Origin: Allobosea sp. TND4EK4
GTDB lineage: Bacteria; Pseudomonadota; Alphaproteobacteria; Rhizobiales; Beijerinckiaceae
Assembly (NCBI RefSeq): GCF_900156025.1
Contig: NZ_FTMO01000002.1
Location: 186,001-250,000, forward strand
Reading direction: 5' to 3'
Length of the DNA: 64,000 bases
The notes beneath the pieces were generated by a model, which was given only the letters and a program-made list of their open reading frames with translations, was not told the origin of the DNA and searched no databases. Both the position numbers and the translations under genes were made by a program. Positions 17,297 through 24,484 of this stretch are shown one piece after another. Every line of letters starts with the position of its first letter. The first letter of the stretch is position 1.

Positions 17297-17539
17297 GTGT
17301 TGCCTGTAGGTTACGAGGTGCTTCTCCAGGGAATTGAGGCACCGATACTCACCAACAGCGCCCACATCATTCGCCGCTTGAAGCGCGACGGCTTCGTTCT
17401 CAAGAGCGTGCGCGGTTCGCATCATAAATTCGTGCATGAAGCGACGAAGCGCATGACGGTCGTGCCTCATCCGAAGCGGGACATTCCCATCGGCACGGTC
17501 CATGGGATATACAGGGACGCTGGCTGGAAACGGGATTGA
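17297..17539 (+). CDS. hicA: HicA-type mRNA interferase toxin
   Basis: HicA toxins are small double-stranded-RNA-binding-fold ribonucleases that cut mRNA. The core matches well: IIRRLKRDGFVLKSVRGSHHKF with the catalytic histidine in GSHH, then MTVVPHPKRDIPIGTVHGIYRDAGW. The start is odd. Family members usually begin about where LTNSAHIIRRL begins, but that position (17345) reads ATA. In-frame alternatives are GTG at 17297 (used here, 80 residues), TTG at 17300 and GTG at 17318, giving 10-17 extra N-terminal residues. A GAGG lies about 8 bases before the ATA. The upstream 60 bases are AT-rich compared with surroundings. hicB follows after 12 bases. Confidence 0.85.
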   Translation: MLPVGYEVLLQGIEAPILTNSAHIIRRLKRDGFVLKSVRGSHHKFVHEATKRMTVVPHPKRDIPIGTVHGIYRDAGWKRD

Positions 17540-17551
17540 GCGAAGGTCGCG

Positions 17552-17848
17552 ATGCGACACTACATTGCCATCGTCCATAAGGACGAGACGTCCTGCTATG
17601 GAGTCCAGTTTCCCGACGTGAGGGGTGTCTTCACGGCTGGCGACACGCTCGAGGAGGCTTTCGATCAAGCCCGCGAAGTGTTGGAATTCGCGGCCGAAAG
17701 CTGGCTCGAAGATACGGATTCGGAATTTCCCGCTCCCCGCAGCATCGATGAATTGCGGCGGGACCCGGCGTTCATCGACGACTCTCGGGATGCCATCCTG
17801 CTGGCTGTTCCTTTCGAGCCGTCACGGCCCCGTCTGGCCGCCGAATAA
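17552..17848 (+). CDS. hicB: HicB-type antitoxin lacking a C-terminal DNA-binding domain
   Basis: Partner of the HicA toxin. The 98-residue protein has the HicB partial RNase H-like fold: MRHYIAIVHKDETSCYGVQFPDVRGVFTAGDTLEEAFDQAREVL is the family pattern. Many HicB proteins continue for a further 35-45 residues with a ribbon-helix-helix or helix-turn-helix domain that binds the operator; this one stops at PSRPRLAAE just after the ILLAVPFEP strand. I saw no obvious continuation in another frame, so it is either a naturally short HicB or an old truncation. Autoregulation by this protein alone is therefore doubtful. An AAGG precedes the ATG. Confidence 0.88.
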   Translation: MRHYIAIVHKDETSCYGVQFPDVRGVFTAGDTLEEAFDQAREVLEFAAESWLEDTDSEFPAPRSIDELRRDPAFIDDSRDAILLAVPFEPSRPRLAAE

Positions 17849-17911
17849 AGAGCCTTCAGCGCACATCGGACAGATCGCGGATGCTCCGCATCCCGGGACG
17901 TAAGACCGCCT

Positions 17912-17927
17912 TCCGCAGCGCTGCGGA
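17912..17927. repeat. perfect 16-base palindrome between convergent genes
   Basis: TCCGCAGCGCTGCGGA reads identically on both strands, between hicB and the diguanylate cyclase gene that points toward it. No T-run follows on either strand, so a terminator role is weak; it may be a protein site or a remnant repeat. Confidence 0.5.
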
Positions 17928-17938
17928 GTATCGCCACC

Positions 17939-18724
17939 TTACGCCGCCGCCGGTTCACCGAACGCGACACGGTCGCGCCCCTGATGCTTGGCCCGGTAGA
18001 GCTGGCGATCGGCTTCGCTCATGAGGGATGCGGCGGTGCCGGTCCCGTCGTGACACGCTCCGCCGACGCTCACTGACAGCGGCAAGGGGTCTCCCTGCTC
18101 CGAGATCAGGTCGAGCTTGGCGACTCGCAGCCGGATGGCCTCGGCCAGAGATGCGGCACGAGCGAGATCGAGTCCCTCCAGAAAGATCGCGAACTCCTCG
18201 CCGCCGATGCGCCCGGCGAGGGCGGTATCGCCCGTGACCTCGCGGATCACCTCGGCGATGGCGCGCAGGGCTGCATCGCCGGCCGGATGCCCGAAGCGGT
18301 CATTGATCGCCTTGAAATGATCGGCATCGACGATCAGCAGCACCCCCGCGCCCTTGCCGGGCACCAATTTGGTGAAAGCGGCGAAGAAACCATCGCGATT
18401 CAGCAGACCGGTAAGCCCGTCTCGCCGGGCCCGTTCAGCGAGGTCGTCATGCGCCGCCTGCAGCGCATCGTGAGAGGCTGCCAGCTCGGCATGCAGGCTG
18501 GCGATGACCGAATGAGCGGCGCGCAGCCGCTCGGCCTGGCGAAACTGCCAGGCGCTGGCCGGAAAGGCGATCGCGACCGGGCAGATCACGCACATGAGCC
18601 AGGCGTTGCCGTCCACGACGCCGCCCAGCGCCGGCACGACGGTCGCCGCAAGCGCCAGCGACGCTGCCACCGAGAGGGCTGCCGCGAGCGAGGCTTTCGG
18701 CAGGATGGTCCACCATGAGCGCAT
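17939..18724 (-). CDS. membrane-anchored GGDEF diguanylate cyclase
   Basis: Synthesises the second messenger cyclic-di-GMP from two GTP. The 261-residue protein has two predicted membrane helices (about residues 12-32 and 41-59), a short coiled-coil-like helix (about 62-100) and a GGDEF domain starting at the DGLTGLLNR motif (102-110). The active-site signature is GGEEF (174-178), a form competent for catalysis. The RxxD inhibitory site normally located five residues upstream is absent, so product inhibition may be missing. No sensor domain outside the membrane is visible. It is convergent with hicB and has no obvious operon partner. Confidence 0.93.
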   Translation of the reverse strand: MRSWWTILPKASLAAALSVAASLALAATVVPALGGVVDGNAWLMCVICPVAIAFPASAWQFRQAERLRAAHSVIASLHAELAASHDALQAAHDDLAERARRDGLTGLLNRDGFFAAFTKLVPGKGAGVLLIVDADHFKAINDRFGHPAGDAALRAIAEVIREVTGDTALAGRIGGEEFAIFLEGLDLARAASLAEAIRLRVAKLDLISEQGDPLPLSVSVGGACHDGTGTAASLMSEADRQLYRAKHQGRDRVAFGEPAAA

Positions 18725-18766
18725 GGCGCTGTCTTGCAGATAAAGTTGAAGATGAGGTTTGCGGGC

Positions 18767-19183
18767 TCAAGCCCTCTCCCGCTCCCGGAACGCCGCCCGC
18801 GCCGCCATCACCTGCCCGTGATAGGTCTCGGCCCAGAGCCAGACGCCGCAGAAGGCGGCGCTGAGCTCGCGGCCGAGCTCGGTCAGCGTGTAGTCGACAT
18901 GCGGCGGTATGACCGGGTGGACCGTGCGGGTGACGAGACCGTCGCGCTCCATCTCCCGCAGCGTGTTGGTCAGCATCTTCTGGCTGATGCCCTCGACGAG
19001 GCGGCCTACCTGGCTGAAACGCAGCGTGCCGTGCTCCTCCAGCACCTCCAGCACCAGCATCGTCCATTTGTCCGCCACCTGTGCAATCACCTGCCGCACC
19101 AGAGACTCGACGGCCGGGCTGACCTCCGGCATGGCCGCATAGCTCATGTGCACGGCTTCGACCGCGTTCCGAACCGCCCGCAT
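18767..19183 (-). CDS. HxlR family transcriptional regulator
   Basis: A 138-residue winged-helix regulator of the HxlR type, often redox- or aldehyde-responsive and acting as a dimer. The family pattern is clear: QVADKWTMLVLEVL, then GTLRFSQVGRLVEGISQKMLTNTLREMERDGLVTRTVHP and VDYTLTELGRELSA. No cysteine lies near the usual N-terminal redox position; the only one is in AFCGVWLW. The ATG at 19183 begins MRAVRNAV; a second start 12 residues later (MSYAAMPEV) is possible. It is divergent from the SDR gene across 103 bases containing two dyads, so the SDR is the likely target. Confidence 0.9.
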   Translation of the reverse strand: MRAVRNAVEAVHMSYAAMPEVSPAVESLVRQVIAQVADKWTMLVLEVLEEHGTLRFSQVGRLVEGISQKMLTNTLREMERDGLVTRTVHPVIPPHVDYTLTELGRELSAAFCGVWLWAETYHGQVMAARAAFRERERA

Positions 19184-19200
19184 CGCATAGTTTCCTTTTC

Positions 19201-19239
19201 GTGCGTATGGCACTTTCGCGCGCCTTCTTCCTTGTGAAG
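19201..19239. promoter_or_regulatory. paired dyads in the HxlR/SDR divergent region
   Basis: Two short inverted repeats with the same 4-5-4 geometry lie in the shared promoter region: GTGC-N5-GCAC at 19201-19213 and CTTC-N5-GAAG at 19227-19239, centres 26 bases apart. They are reasonable operator candidates for the HxlR protein, but the arms are short. Confidence 0.3.
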
Positions 19240-19286
19240 AGTAAAGGCGCCACCTGCCTTCCCGCAACCACGAGAGGGCCTTTGCA

Positions 19287-20042
19287 ATGAACATCACCGG
19301 CAACACCATCCTCATCACCGGCGGCGGCTCCGGCATCGGCCGGGCGCTGGCCGAAGCGCTGCACGCCAGGGGCAACACCGTCGTCATCGCAGGCCGGCGC
19401 CAGGCCCCGCTGGACGAGGTCACAGCAGCCAATCCGGGCATGCACTCGGTCACGCTCGACATCCAGGACGAGGCCGGCATCACAGCCTTTGCCGAAACGC
19501 TCGTCGCACGGTTCCCGAAGCTGAATGCCGTCCTCAACAATGCGGGAATCATGAAGCCGGAGAACGTCCCGGCCGGCGACAACCTCGCCGTCGCCGAGGA
19601 GACGATCGCGACCAACCTGCTGGGGCCGATCCGGCTGACCACCGCGCTGCTGCCGCATCTGCTGAAGCAGCCCCGCGCGACCGTCCTGACCGTGTCCTCG
19701 GGCCTGGCCTTCGTTCCGCTGGCGGCGACGCCGACCTACTCCGCCACCAAGGCCGCGATCCATTCCTGGTCGATGGGGCTGCGCCAGCAGCTCAAGGACA
19801 CTGCGGTCGAGGTCATCGAGATCGCGCCGCCCTATGTCCAGACCGAGCTGCTCGGGCCGCATCAGGCGACCGATCCCGACGCCATGCCGCTGGCCGACTT
19901 CATCGACGAGGTGATGACGATCCTGGAGACGCAGGCCGACGCGACGGAGGTCATCGTCGAGCGGTGCAAGCCCCTGCGCTTCGCCGAGGCTGACGGTACC
20001 TTCGCGCAGGTCTTCGCCGGGCTGAACGCCCGGCACTTCTGA
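19287..20042 (+). CDS. short-chain dehydrogenase/reductase (DltE-like SDR)
   Basis: A 251-residue classical SDR oxidoreductase. The cofactor motif TGGGSGIGRALAEAL (residues 11-25) and RR at 37-38 after the second strand favour NADP(H). The NNAG motif (89-92), the catalytic serine in VSSGLAF and the YSATK catalytic Tyr/Lys pair (about 152-156) are all present. The C-terminus contains APPYVQTELL, typical of DltE-like short SDRs. The substrate is unknown. Its divergent position next to an HxlR regulator is a frequent arrangement in which the regulator represses the oxidoreductase until an electrophile or oxidant appears. Confidence 0.92.
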   Translation: MNITGNTILITGGGSGIGRALAEALHARGNTVVIAGRRQAPLDEVTAANPGMHSVTLDIQDEAGITAFAETLVARFPKLNAVLNNAGIMKPENVPAGDNLAVAEETIATNLLGPIRLTTALLPHLLKQPRATVLTVSSGLAFVPLAATPTYSATKAAIHSWSMGLRQQLKDTAVEVIEIAPPYVQTELLGPHQATDPDAMPLADFIDEVMTILETQADATEVIVERCKPLRFAEADGTFAQVFAGLNARHF

Positions 20043-20052
20043 TCGCGGCCCG

Positions 20053-20445
20053 CTACTCGGCCCGATGGCAGCAGACGCAGAGCTTGTTGCCGTCGGGGTC
20101 CCTGACATAAGCGCCGTAGTAGTTCGGATGATAATGCGGCCTCAGCCCGGGCGGACCCTCGCAATGTCCGCCCGCGGCAAGAGCCACCGCGTGAGCGCGA
20201 TCGACGGCCGCCCGGCTCTCCGCGAGAAAGGCGACCATCTGCCCATTGCCCGGCATGGCCGGCGCCCCGTCGAAAGGCTTTGTCAGGAACAGCAGCGGCC
20301 GGTCGTCATCCGCCGGCTGCCAGGCTGCGCCACCGCCATCCTGATCCTTGAAGCGCAGCTTCAGTCCCAGCGCCGTGCAAAGCGCCTCGTAGAACGAGAA
20401 GCTGCGCTCGAAATCGTTCGTGCCGAGACAGACATGCGAATACAC
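20053..20445 (-). CDS. VOC (glyoxalase/bleomycin-resistance fold) family protein
   Basis: A 130-residue single VOC module, a fold used by metal-dependent isomerases, dioxygenases and resistance proteins. It begins VYSHVCLGTNDFERSFSFYEALCTALGL and ends with YYGAYVRDPDGNKLCVCCHR; the His near the N-terminus and the acidic/His pattern at the C-terminus are plausible metal ligands. I chose the GTG at 20445 because a strong GGGGAGGGG ribosome site precedes it; an upstream in-frame start would add 19 residues unlike the family. It ends 10 bases from the convergent SDR gene. Specific function unknown. Confidence 0.85.
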   Translation of the reverse strand: MYSHVCLGTNDFERSFSFYEALCTALGLKLRFKDQDGGGAAWQPADDDRPLLFLTKPFDGAPAMPGNGQMVAFLAESRAAVDRAHAVALAAGGHCEGPPGLRPHYHPNYYGAYVRDPDGNKLCVCCHRAE

Positions 20446-20530
20446 CGGCCCCTCCCCGCTTCCCCCGCCGGTGAAGCTTAATGGGGCGCAGACGCATGAC
20501 AACCTCGTCGCGCCCTGTTAAGCGCAGCCC

Positions 20531-21478
20531 ATGCGCGAAGGCCTCCTGCCAGCGACGGTCGCGACCGTCCTCGAACTCTCCATCTCGGGCGAGAAGGCCC
20601 GGGCCCTGACCGAGCTGCTCGGCGAGGTGTTCGACCCGACCGAGACCGCGATTTCCGCCTTCGAGGTCGAGCAAGGCGTGACCACGCTCTCGATGAACAC
20701 GCCGTGGAAGGTCGAGATCTACTTCGCCAATCCGCCGGATGAAGAGGCGGTGCGGGATCTGCTGCGGCCGATCGTCGGTGATCTGGTCGATGAGACGCCC
20801 TTCGCCACCGTCAACACCAAGGATTGGGTGGCCAACAGCCTCGACGGGCTGAAGCCCGTGCGCGCCGGGCGCGTCCTCGTCCACGGCGCCCATGACCGCG
20901 AGGCGGTGCGGATCAATGACGTCGCCATCGAGATCGAGGCTGCGCTCGCCTTCGGCACCGGCCATCACGGCACCACCTCGGGCTGCCTGCTGGCGCTCGA
21001 TGCCGAGCTGAAGAAGCGCCGCCCGCGCCGCGGACTCGATGTCGGCACCGGCACGGGCATCCTGGCGCTGGCGCTGGCGAAGCAGATCCGGCGCAAGGTC
21101 GTCGCCGGCGATATCGATGCCGTCGCGGTGGAGGTCTCGGCCCACAATGCCCGGCTGAACCATGCGCCACAGGCGCTCGACCTTTACGTCGCGCCCGGCG
21201 TGCGCCACGCCAAGGCGGCGCGGCCCGGCCACTTCGACCTCGTCTTCGCCAACATTCTGGCGGGCCCGCTGAGGCGCCTTGCCCCCTCGCTGGCCCGGAT
21301 CCTGGCCCATGACGGCACGCTGATCCTGTCGGGCCTGCTCGCGATGGATGTGCCCGGCATCGTTTCCGTCTACCGGCACCAGGGGATTTCCCTGGCGAGC
21401 CATTCGCTGCGGGACGGCTGGGCCACGCTGGTCATGAAAAAAGGCGGCGCAGCCCCGAGGCCGCGTCGCCCTGCCTGA
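20531..21478 (+). CDS. prmA: ribosomal protein L11 methyltransferase
   Basis: Trimethylates ribosomal protein L11 using S-adenosylmethionine. The 315-residue protein has the PrmA layout: an N-terminal substrate domain (about 1-60), a linker, then the methyltransferase domain with ALAFGTGHHGTTSG (138-151), motif I LDVGTGTGILAL (169-180), the acidic residue in AGDIDAVAVEV, and the FANILAGPL motif near 239. The C-terminus is basic and proline-rich (PRPRRPA). It is transcribed alone; the divergent VOC gene is 85 bases away. Confidence 0.94.
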   Translation: MREGLLPATVATVLELSISGEKARALTELLGEVFDPTETAISAFEVEQGVTTLSMNTPWKVEIYFANPPDEEAVRDLLRPIVGDLVDETPFATVNTKDWVANSLDGLKPVRAGRVLVHGAHDREAVRINDVAIEIEAALAFGTGHHGTTSGCLLALDAELKKRRPRRGLDVGTGTGILALALAKQIRRKVVAGDIDAVAVEVSAHNARLNHAPQALDLYVAPGVRHAKAARPGHFDLVFANILAGPLRRLAPSLARILAHDGTLILSGLLAMDVPGIVSVYRHQGISLASHSLRDGWATLVMKKGGAAPRPRRPA

Positions 21479-21513
21479 TCCCCGGCGCCGTATGACCGGC
21501 GCGGGATCGTTTC

Positions 21514-21642
21514 TCAGAAGCCCAGCGGGCCGTACTTCGCCTCGGTTTCCGCCTGCAGGCTGCGGGCGTCGTGCCAGACGGCGACGGTGAACTTGGCGGC
21601 ATCGACGATCTGCTCGGCGATGTGCTTGATGAGAGCGATCAT
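21514..21642 (-). CDS. 42-residue hypothetical protein
   Basis: A short gene encoding 42 residues beginning MIALIKHIAEQIVDAAKFTV and ending KYGPLGF. The ATG at 21642 has a good AAAGGACC ribosome site 8 bases upstream, the main support. The N-terminal 25 residues could form an amphipathic helix; no motif is recognised. It follows the 81-residue gene by 50 bases on the same strand, so the two are probably co-transcribed. Such paired small genes occur in Hyphomicrobiales, but I do not know a function. Confidence 0.6.
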   Translation of the reverse strand: MIALIKHIAEQIVDAAKFTVAVWHDARSLQAETEAKYGPLGF

Positions 21643-21692
21643 GATCTTAGGTCCTTTCGAAGGCCCGGCGCAAAGCGCCTGGCGGCGGATCA

Positions 21693-21938
21693 TCAGCGGT
21701 TGAAGGGAAGCGGCTCGCCGCTCGACAGTGTCGCGTAGGGAAGGCCGCCCAGCACGATGCCGGTCTCGTTGATCGTCAGGTTGCGGGCGCGCAGCTCGCG
21801 CTCGGCGCTGATGCGACGGCTCTCGATCATTGCGGCATAGAAGCGCTTCAGCAGTCCTGGGGCCTGGCGCTCCGCCCGCGTCGTCGCGGCGATCACCGGC
21901 ACCGGCAGGATGTCGGCATTGTTCAGTACGTAGGTCAT
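21693..21938 (-). CDS. 81-residue hypothetical protein
   Basis: A small protein (starts MTYVLNNADILPVPVIAATT) with a helical, charged middle, LLKRFYAAMIESRRISAERELRA, and a hydrophobic-polar tail ending GEPLPFNR. The IESRRxSAERELR stretch recalls short unknown proteins found near DUF1127 genes in rhizobia; that likeness is by eye only. No cysteines, signal peptide or membrane helix. It leads a likely two-gene unit with the 42-residue gene and faces the aminopeptidase gene across a 297-base region with two palindromes. Confidence 0.65.
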   Translation of the reverse strand: MTYVLNNADILPVPVIAATTRAERQAPGLLKRFYAAMIESRRISAERELRARNLTINETGIVLGGLPYATLSSGEPLPFNR

Positions 21939-22033
21939 GGGCCATCTCCCGAAAAACGAAGGACAGTCCCGGTCGCTTCCTCGTTCTCTTATGCTCCTAA
22001 AGTAGGATCATGCTGCACTTGCGAGAAGGAGAC

Positions 22034-22064
22034 TTCGCAGATGCGAAATATGCGCTGCACGCAT
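22034..22064. promoter_or_regulatory. two adjacent palindromes in a divergent intergenic region
   Basis: TTCGCA-GA-TGCGAA (22034-22047) is a 14-base dyad with the T-N11-A form of LysR-type sites; three bases later comes ATGCG-CTGCA-CGCAT (22050-22064). They lie between the 81-residue gene (minus) and the aminopeptidase (plus). Otherwise the 297-base gap 21939-22235 shows no gene. Tandem dyads of this kind suggest an operator, but the regulator is not encoded next door. Confidence 0.4.
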
Positions 22065-22235
22065 GTCGAAGTTTGATCTACGTTAAGGAATGTCTTCATT
22101 TGCATAGCTAAGCGGCGACTGCCTTGAATGGCGGCAGGCCGCGCCACTCGTACGAGCAGGACGGTGACAGCGCTTTTGGCTGGCGTGGCGAGCCCGCCCG
22201 CATGAAGATGCGCGCACTCTGCCCTGGACGAGACC

Positions 22236-24071
22236 ATGACCGATTCGACCCTGCCGACCTGCCGCTTCCAGTCCTTTTCCGAGCCGAGCGACCCGGCGCA
22301 TGTCGCCGGCCGCGTCGCCGCCTTGCGCAAGGCGCTGGCGGCGCAGGGCCTCGCCGGCTTCGTCGTGCCGCGCGCCGACGAGCACCAGGGTGAATATGTG
22401 CCCGCTCATATGGCGCGCCTGGCCTGGCTGACCGGTTTCACCGGCTCCGCAGGCCATGCCGTGGTCCTGGCCGACAAGGCGGCACTGATCGTGGACGGGC
22501 GCTACACCATTCAGTCGGCGGCGCAGACCGACACCTCCGTCGTTACGCCCGTGCGGATGGAGGAGACGCCGCTGGAACGCTGGATCGAGCAGAACCTGCC
22601 GGCTGGCGGCGAGCTCGGCTACGATCCCTGGCTGCACACGGTCGATGGTGTCGCCAGGCTGGAAAAGGCGGCCGCCGCGGCGGGGGGCAAGGCCGTGCCG
22701 CTCGCGCCGAACCCGATCGATGCGCTCTGGACGGATCGCCCTGCCCCGCCCGCGGCGCCGGTCAAGGCCCACCGCGCCGATTACGCTGGCGAGGACACAG
22801 CCGCCAAGCTCGGCCGCGTCCGCGACGCGCTCGCGGAGGCGAAGGTCGATGCGCTGGTCGTCTCCGATCCGCACGCCCTCGCCTGGCTCTTCAATGTCCG
22901 CGGCGGCGATGTCGAGCACACCCCGTTGCCGCTCGGCTATGCCATTGTCCCGCGCGAAGGCAGGCCCACCGTCTTCCTCGCCTCCGAGAAGATCACCAAC
23001 GAGGCGGGGGACGCGATCGGCGCCGTCGGCGAGATCGCGGCGCCGGCCGCCCTCGGACAGGAACTGAAGCGCCTCGGCGCCGCCAAGGCCAAGGTCCGCC
23101 TGGACGCTGCGACGGGTGCCTCGGCACTCGCCACCCTCATCCGCGACGCGGGCGGCACGCCTGATGCCGGCGCCGATCCGATCGCGCTGATGAAGGCCCG
23201 CAAGAACGCCGCCGAACTCGCCGGCACCCGCGCCGCCCATCTGCGCGACGGCGCGGCGATGACGAACTATCTGTCATGGCTGGCCCGGGAGGCCCCGAAG
23301 GGCGGCCTGACGGAGATCGACGCGGTCGCGGCCCTCGAGCAGGAGCGGCTCCGCACGGGCCTGCTCAAGGACGTCTCCTTCACCACCATCGCCGGCGCCG
23401 GTCCCAACGCCGCCCTGCCCCATTACCGCGTCACGGAAAGCAGCAACCGGCGTCTCGAGCCGGGCATCTTCCTGGTCGATTCCGGCGCGCAATACGAGGA
23501 CGGCACGACCGACATCACCCGCACCATCGTCATCGGCGAACCGACGGAGGAGATGCGCGACCGCTACACCCGCGTGCTGAAGGGCCATGTCGCGATCTCG
23601 CGACTGGTCTTCGCCAAGGGCACCTCCGGCGCGCAGCTGGATGCCTTCGCCCGGCTTCCGCTCTGGCAGGGCGGCTTCGATTTCGACCACGGCACTGGCC
23701 ATGGCGTCGGCAGCTATCTCTCGGTGCATGAGGGGCCGCAGCGGCTGTCGAAGCTCGGCACCACGCCGCTGGAGCCCGGCATGATCCTCTCCAACGAGCC
23801 GGGCTACTACAAGCAGGGCCATTACGGTATCCGCATCGAGAACCTGATCGTGGTCGAGGAGCGGGCCATTCCCGGCGCCGAGCGCGTGATCTACGGCTTC
23901 GAGACCATCACCTGGTGTCCCTATGAGCGCGCATTGATCGAGAAGAGCCTGCTCGACCCAGGCGAGATCGCCTGGATCGACGCCTATCACGCCAGCGTTC
24001 TGGAGAAGATCGGGCCGCAGGTCGAGGGCGATGCCAGGGCCTGGCTGGAGACAGCCTGCCAACCATTGTAG
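22236..24071 (+). CDS. aminopeptidase P family (M24) Xaa-Pro peptidase
   Basis: A 611-residue metallopeptidase that removes N-terminal residues preceding proline. It has the three-domain architecture of the long aminopeptidase P branch (two creatinase-like N-terminal domains, about 1-320, then the pita-bread catalytic domain). The dimetal ligands are visible: Asp in LVDSGAQY, Asp in DGTTDITRT, His in GTGHGVGSYLSVHEGP, Glu in SNEPGYY and Glu in GIRIEN. A C-terminal extension of about 65 residues is typical of this branch. No signal peptide, so cytoplasmic. The start ATG at 22236 follows a weak GGACGAG site. Confidence 0.94.
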   Translation: MTDSTLPTCRFQSFSEPSDPAHVAGRVAALRKALAAQGLAGFVVPRADEHQGEYVPAHMARLAWLTGFTGSAGHAVVLADKAALIVDGRYTIQSAAQTDTSVVTPVRMEETPLERWIEQNLPAGGELGYDPWLHTVDGVARLEKAAAAAGGKAVPLAPNPIDALWTDRPAPPAAPVKAHRADYAGEDTAAKLGRVRDALAEAKVDALVVSDPHALAWLFNVRGGDVEHTPLPLGYAIVPREGRPTVFLASEKITNEAGDAIGAVGEIAAPAALGQELKRLGAAKAKVRLDAATGASALATLIRDAGGTPDAGADPIALMKARKNAAELAGTRAAHLRDGAAMTNYLSWLAREAPKGGLTEIDAVAALEQERLRTGLLKDVSFTTIAGAGPNAALPHYRVTESSNRRLEPGIFLVDSGAQYEDGTTDITRTIVIGEPTEEMRDRYTRVLKGHVAISRLVFAKGTSGAQLDAFARLPLWQGGFDFDHGTGHGVGSYLSVHEGPQRLSKLGTTPLEPGMILSNEPGYYKQGHYGIRIENLIVVEERAIPGAERVIYGFETITWCPYERALIEKSLLDPGEIAWIDAYHASVLEKIGPQVEGDARAWLETACQPL

Positions 24072-24091
24072 CGCGGGACCCTATGCGTCTT

Positions 24092-24125
24092 TGCGAGCGC
24101 AGCGAATCCCTGCGCTCCTCGCAAT
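24092..24125. repeat. palindromic intergenic repeat, short GCGAG family copy
   Basis: TTGCGAGCGCAG (24092-24103) and CTGCGCTCCTCGCAA (24111-24125) pair with a three-base bulge around a 7-base loop, just after the aminopeptidase stop. It shares the TTGCGAG-GCGCAG core with the longer element at 9568-9664. It may also serve as a weak transcript end for the aminopeptidase gene. Confidence 0.65.
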
Positions 24126-24184
24126 GACTAAAAAGGGCTCAGCCATAGGCAAGCACCTCCTCCCGACGGGGAGGAGGACGCAAA

Positions 24185-24484
24185 TCATCCGGCCGCCCTG
24201 AACGCGACCACGGCAGCGACGCCGACCGCGACCACCCCCAGCAAAGGCAAGCGCGTCGCCGCCAGCGCGGCGATGGCGGCCGCCGCCGTTTCGGGCCAGC
24301 CCGTCGCGAGCGCGCTCGGCGCGATCACCGCCACGAGCACGGCCGGCGGGATGGCGTCGAACGCCGCCTGCGCTCGGGGCGACAGGCTGAGCCGTCCCGC
24401 CAGGGCCAGCCCGGCGACGCGCGTCGCATAAGTGACGATAGCCATGCCGAGGAAGGCGAGAAGGTTGATCGGATCGAGGCTCAT
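24185..24484 (-). CDS. azlD: AzlD family branched-chain amino acid export subunit
   Basis: Small (99 residues) inner-membrane partner of AzlC; AzlCD (BrnFE-type) complexes export branched-chain amino acids or related compounds. Three to four hydrophobic segments fill the protein (about 8-28, 42-60, 66-95), and the start MSLDPINLLAFLGMAIVTYATRVAG with the TYATR motif is characteristic of AzlD. Its ATG overlaps the azlC stop by 4 bases (ATGA). Last gene of the araC-azlC-azlD unit. Confidence 0.92.
   Translation of the reverse strand: MSLDPINLLAFLGMAIVTYATRVAGLALAGRLSLSPRAQAAFDAIPPAVLVAVIAPSALATGWPETAAAAIAALAATRLPLLGVVAVGVAAVVAFRAAG

Noticed and set aside
17849..17938. Continuation of hicB in another frame carrying the missing DNA-binding domain
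   Set aside because: The 90 bases before the convergent GGDEF gene are too short for such a domain, and I saw no matching residues in any frame.
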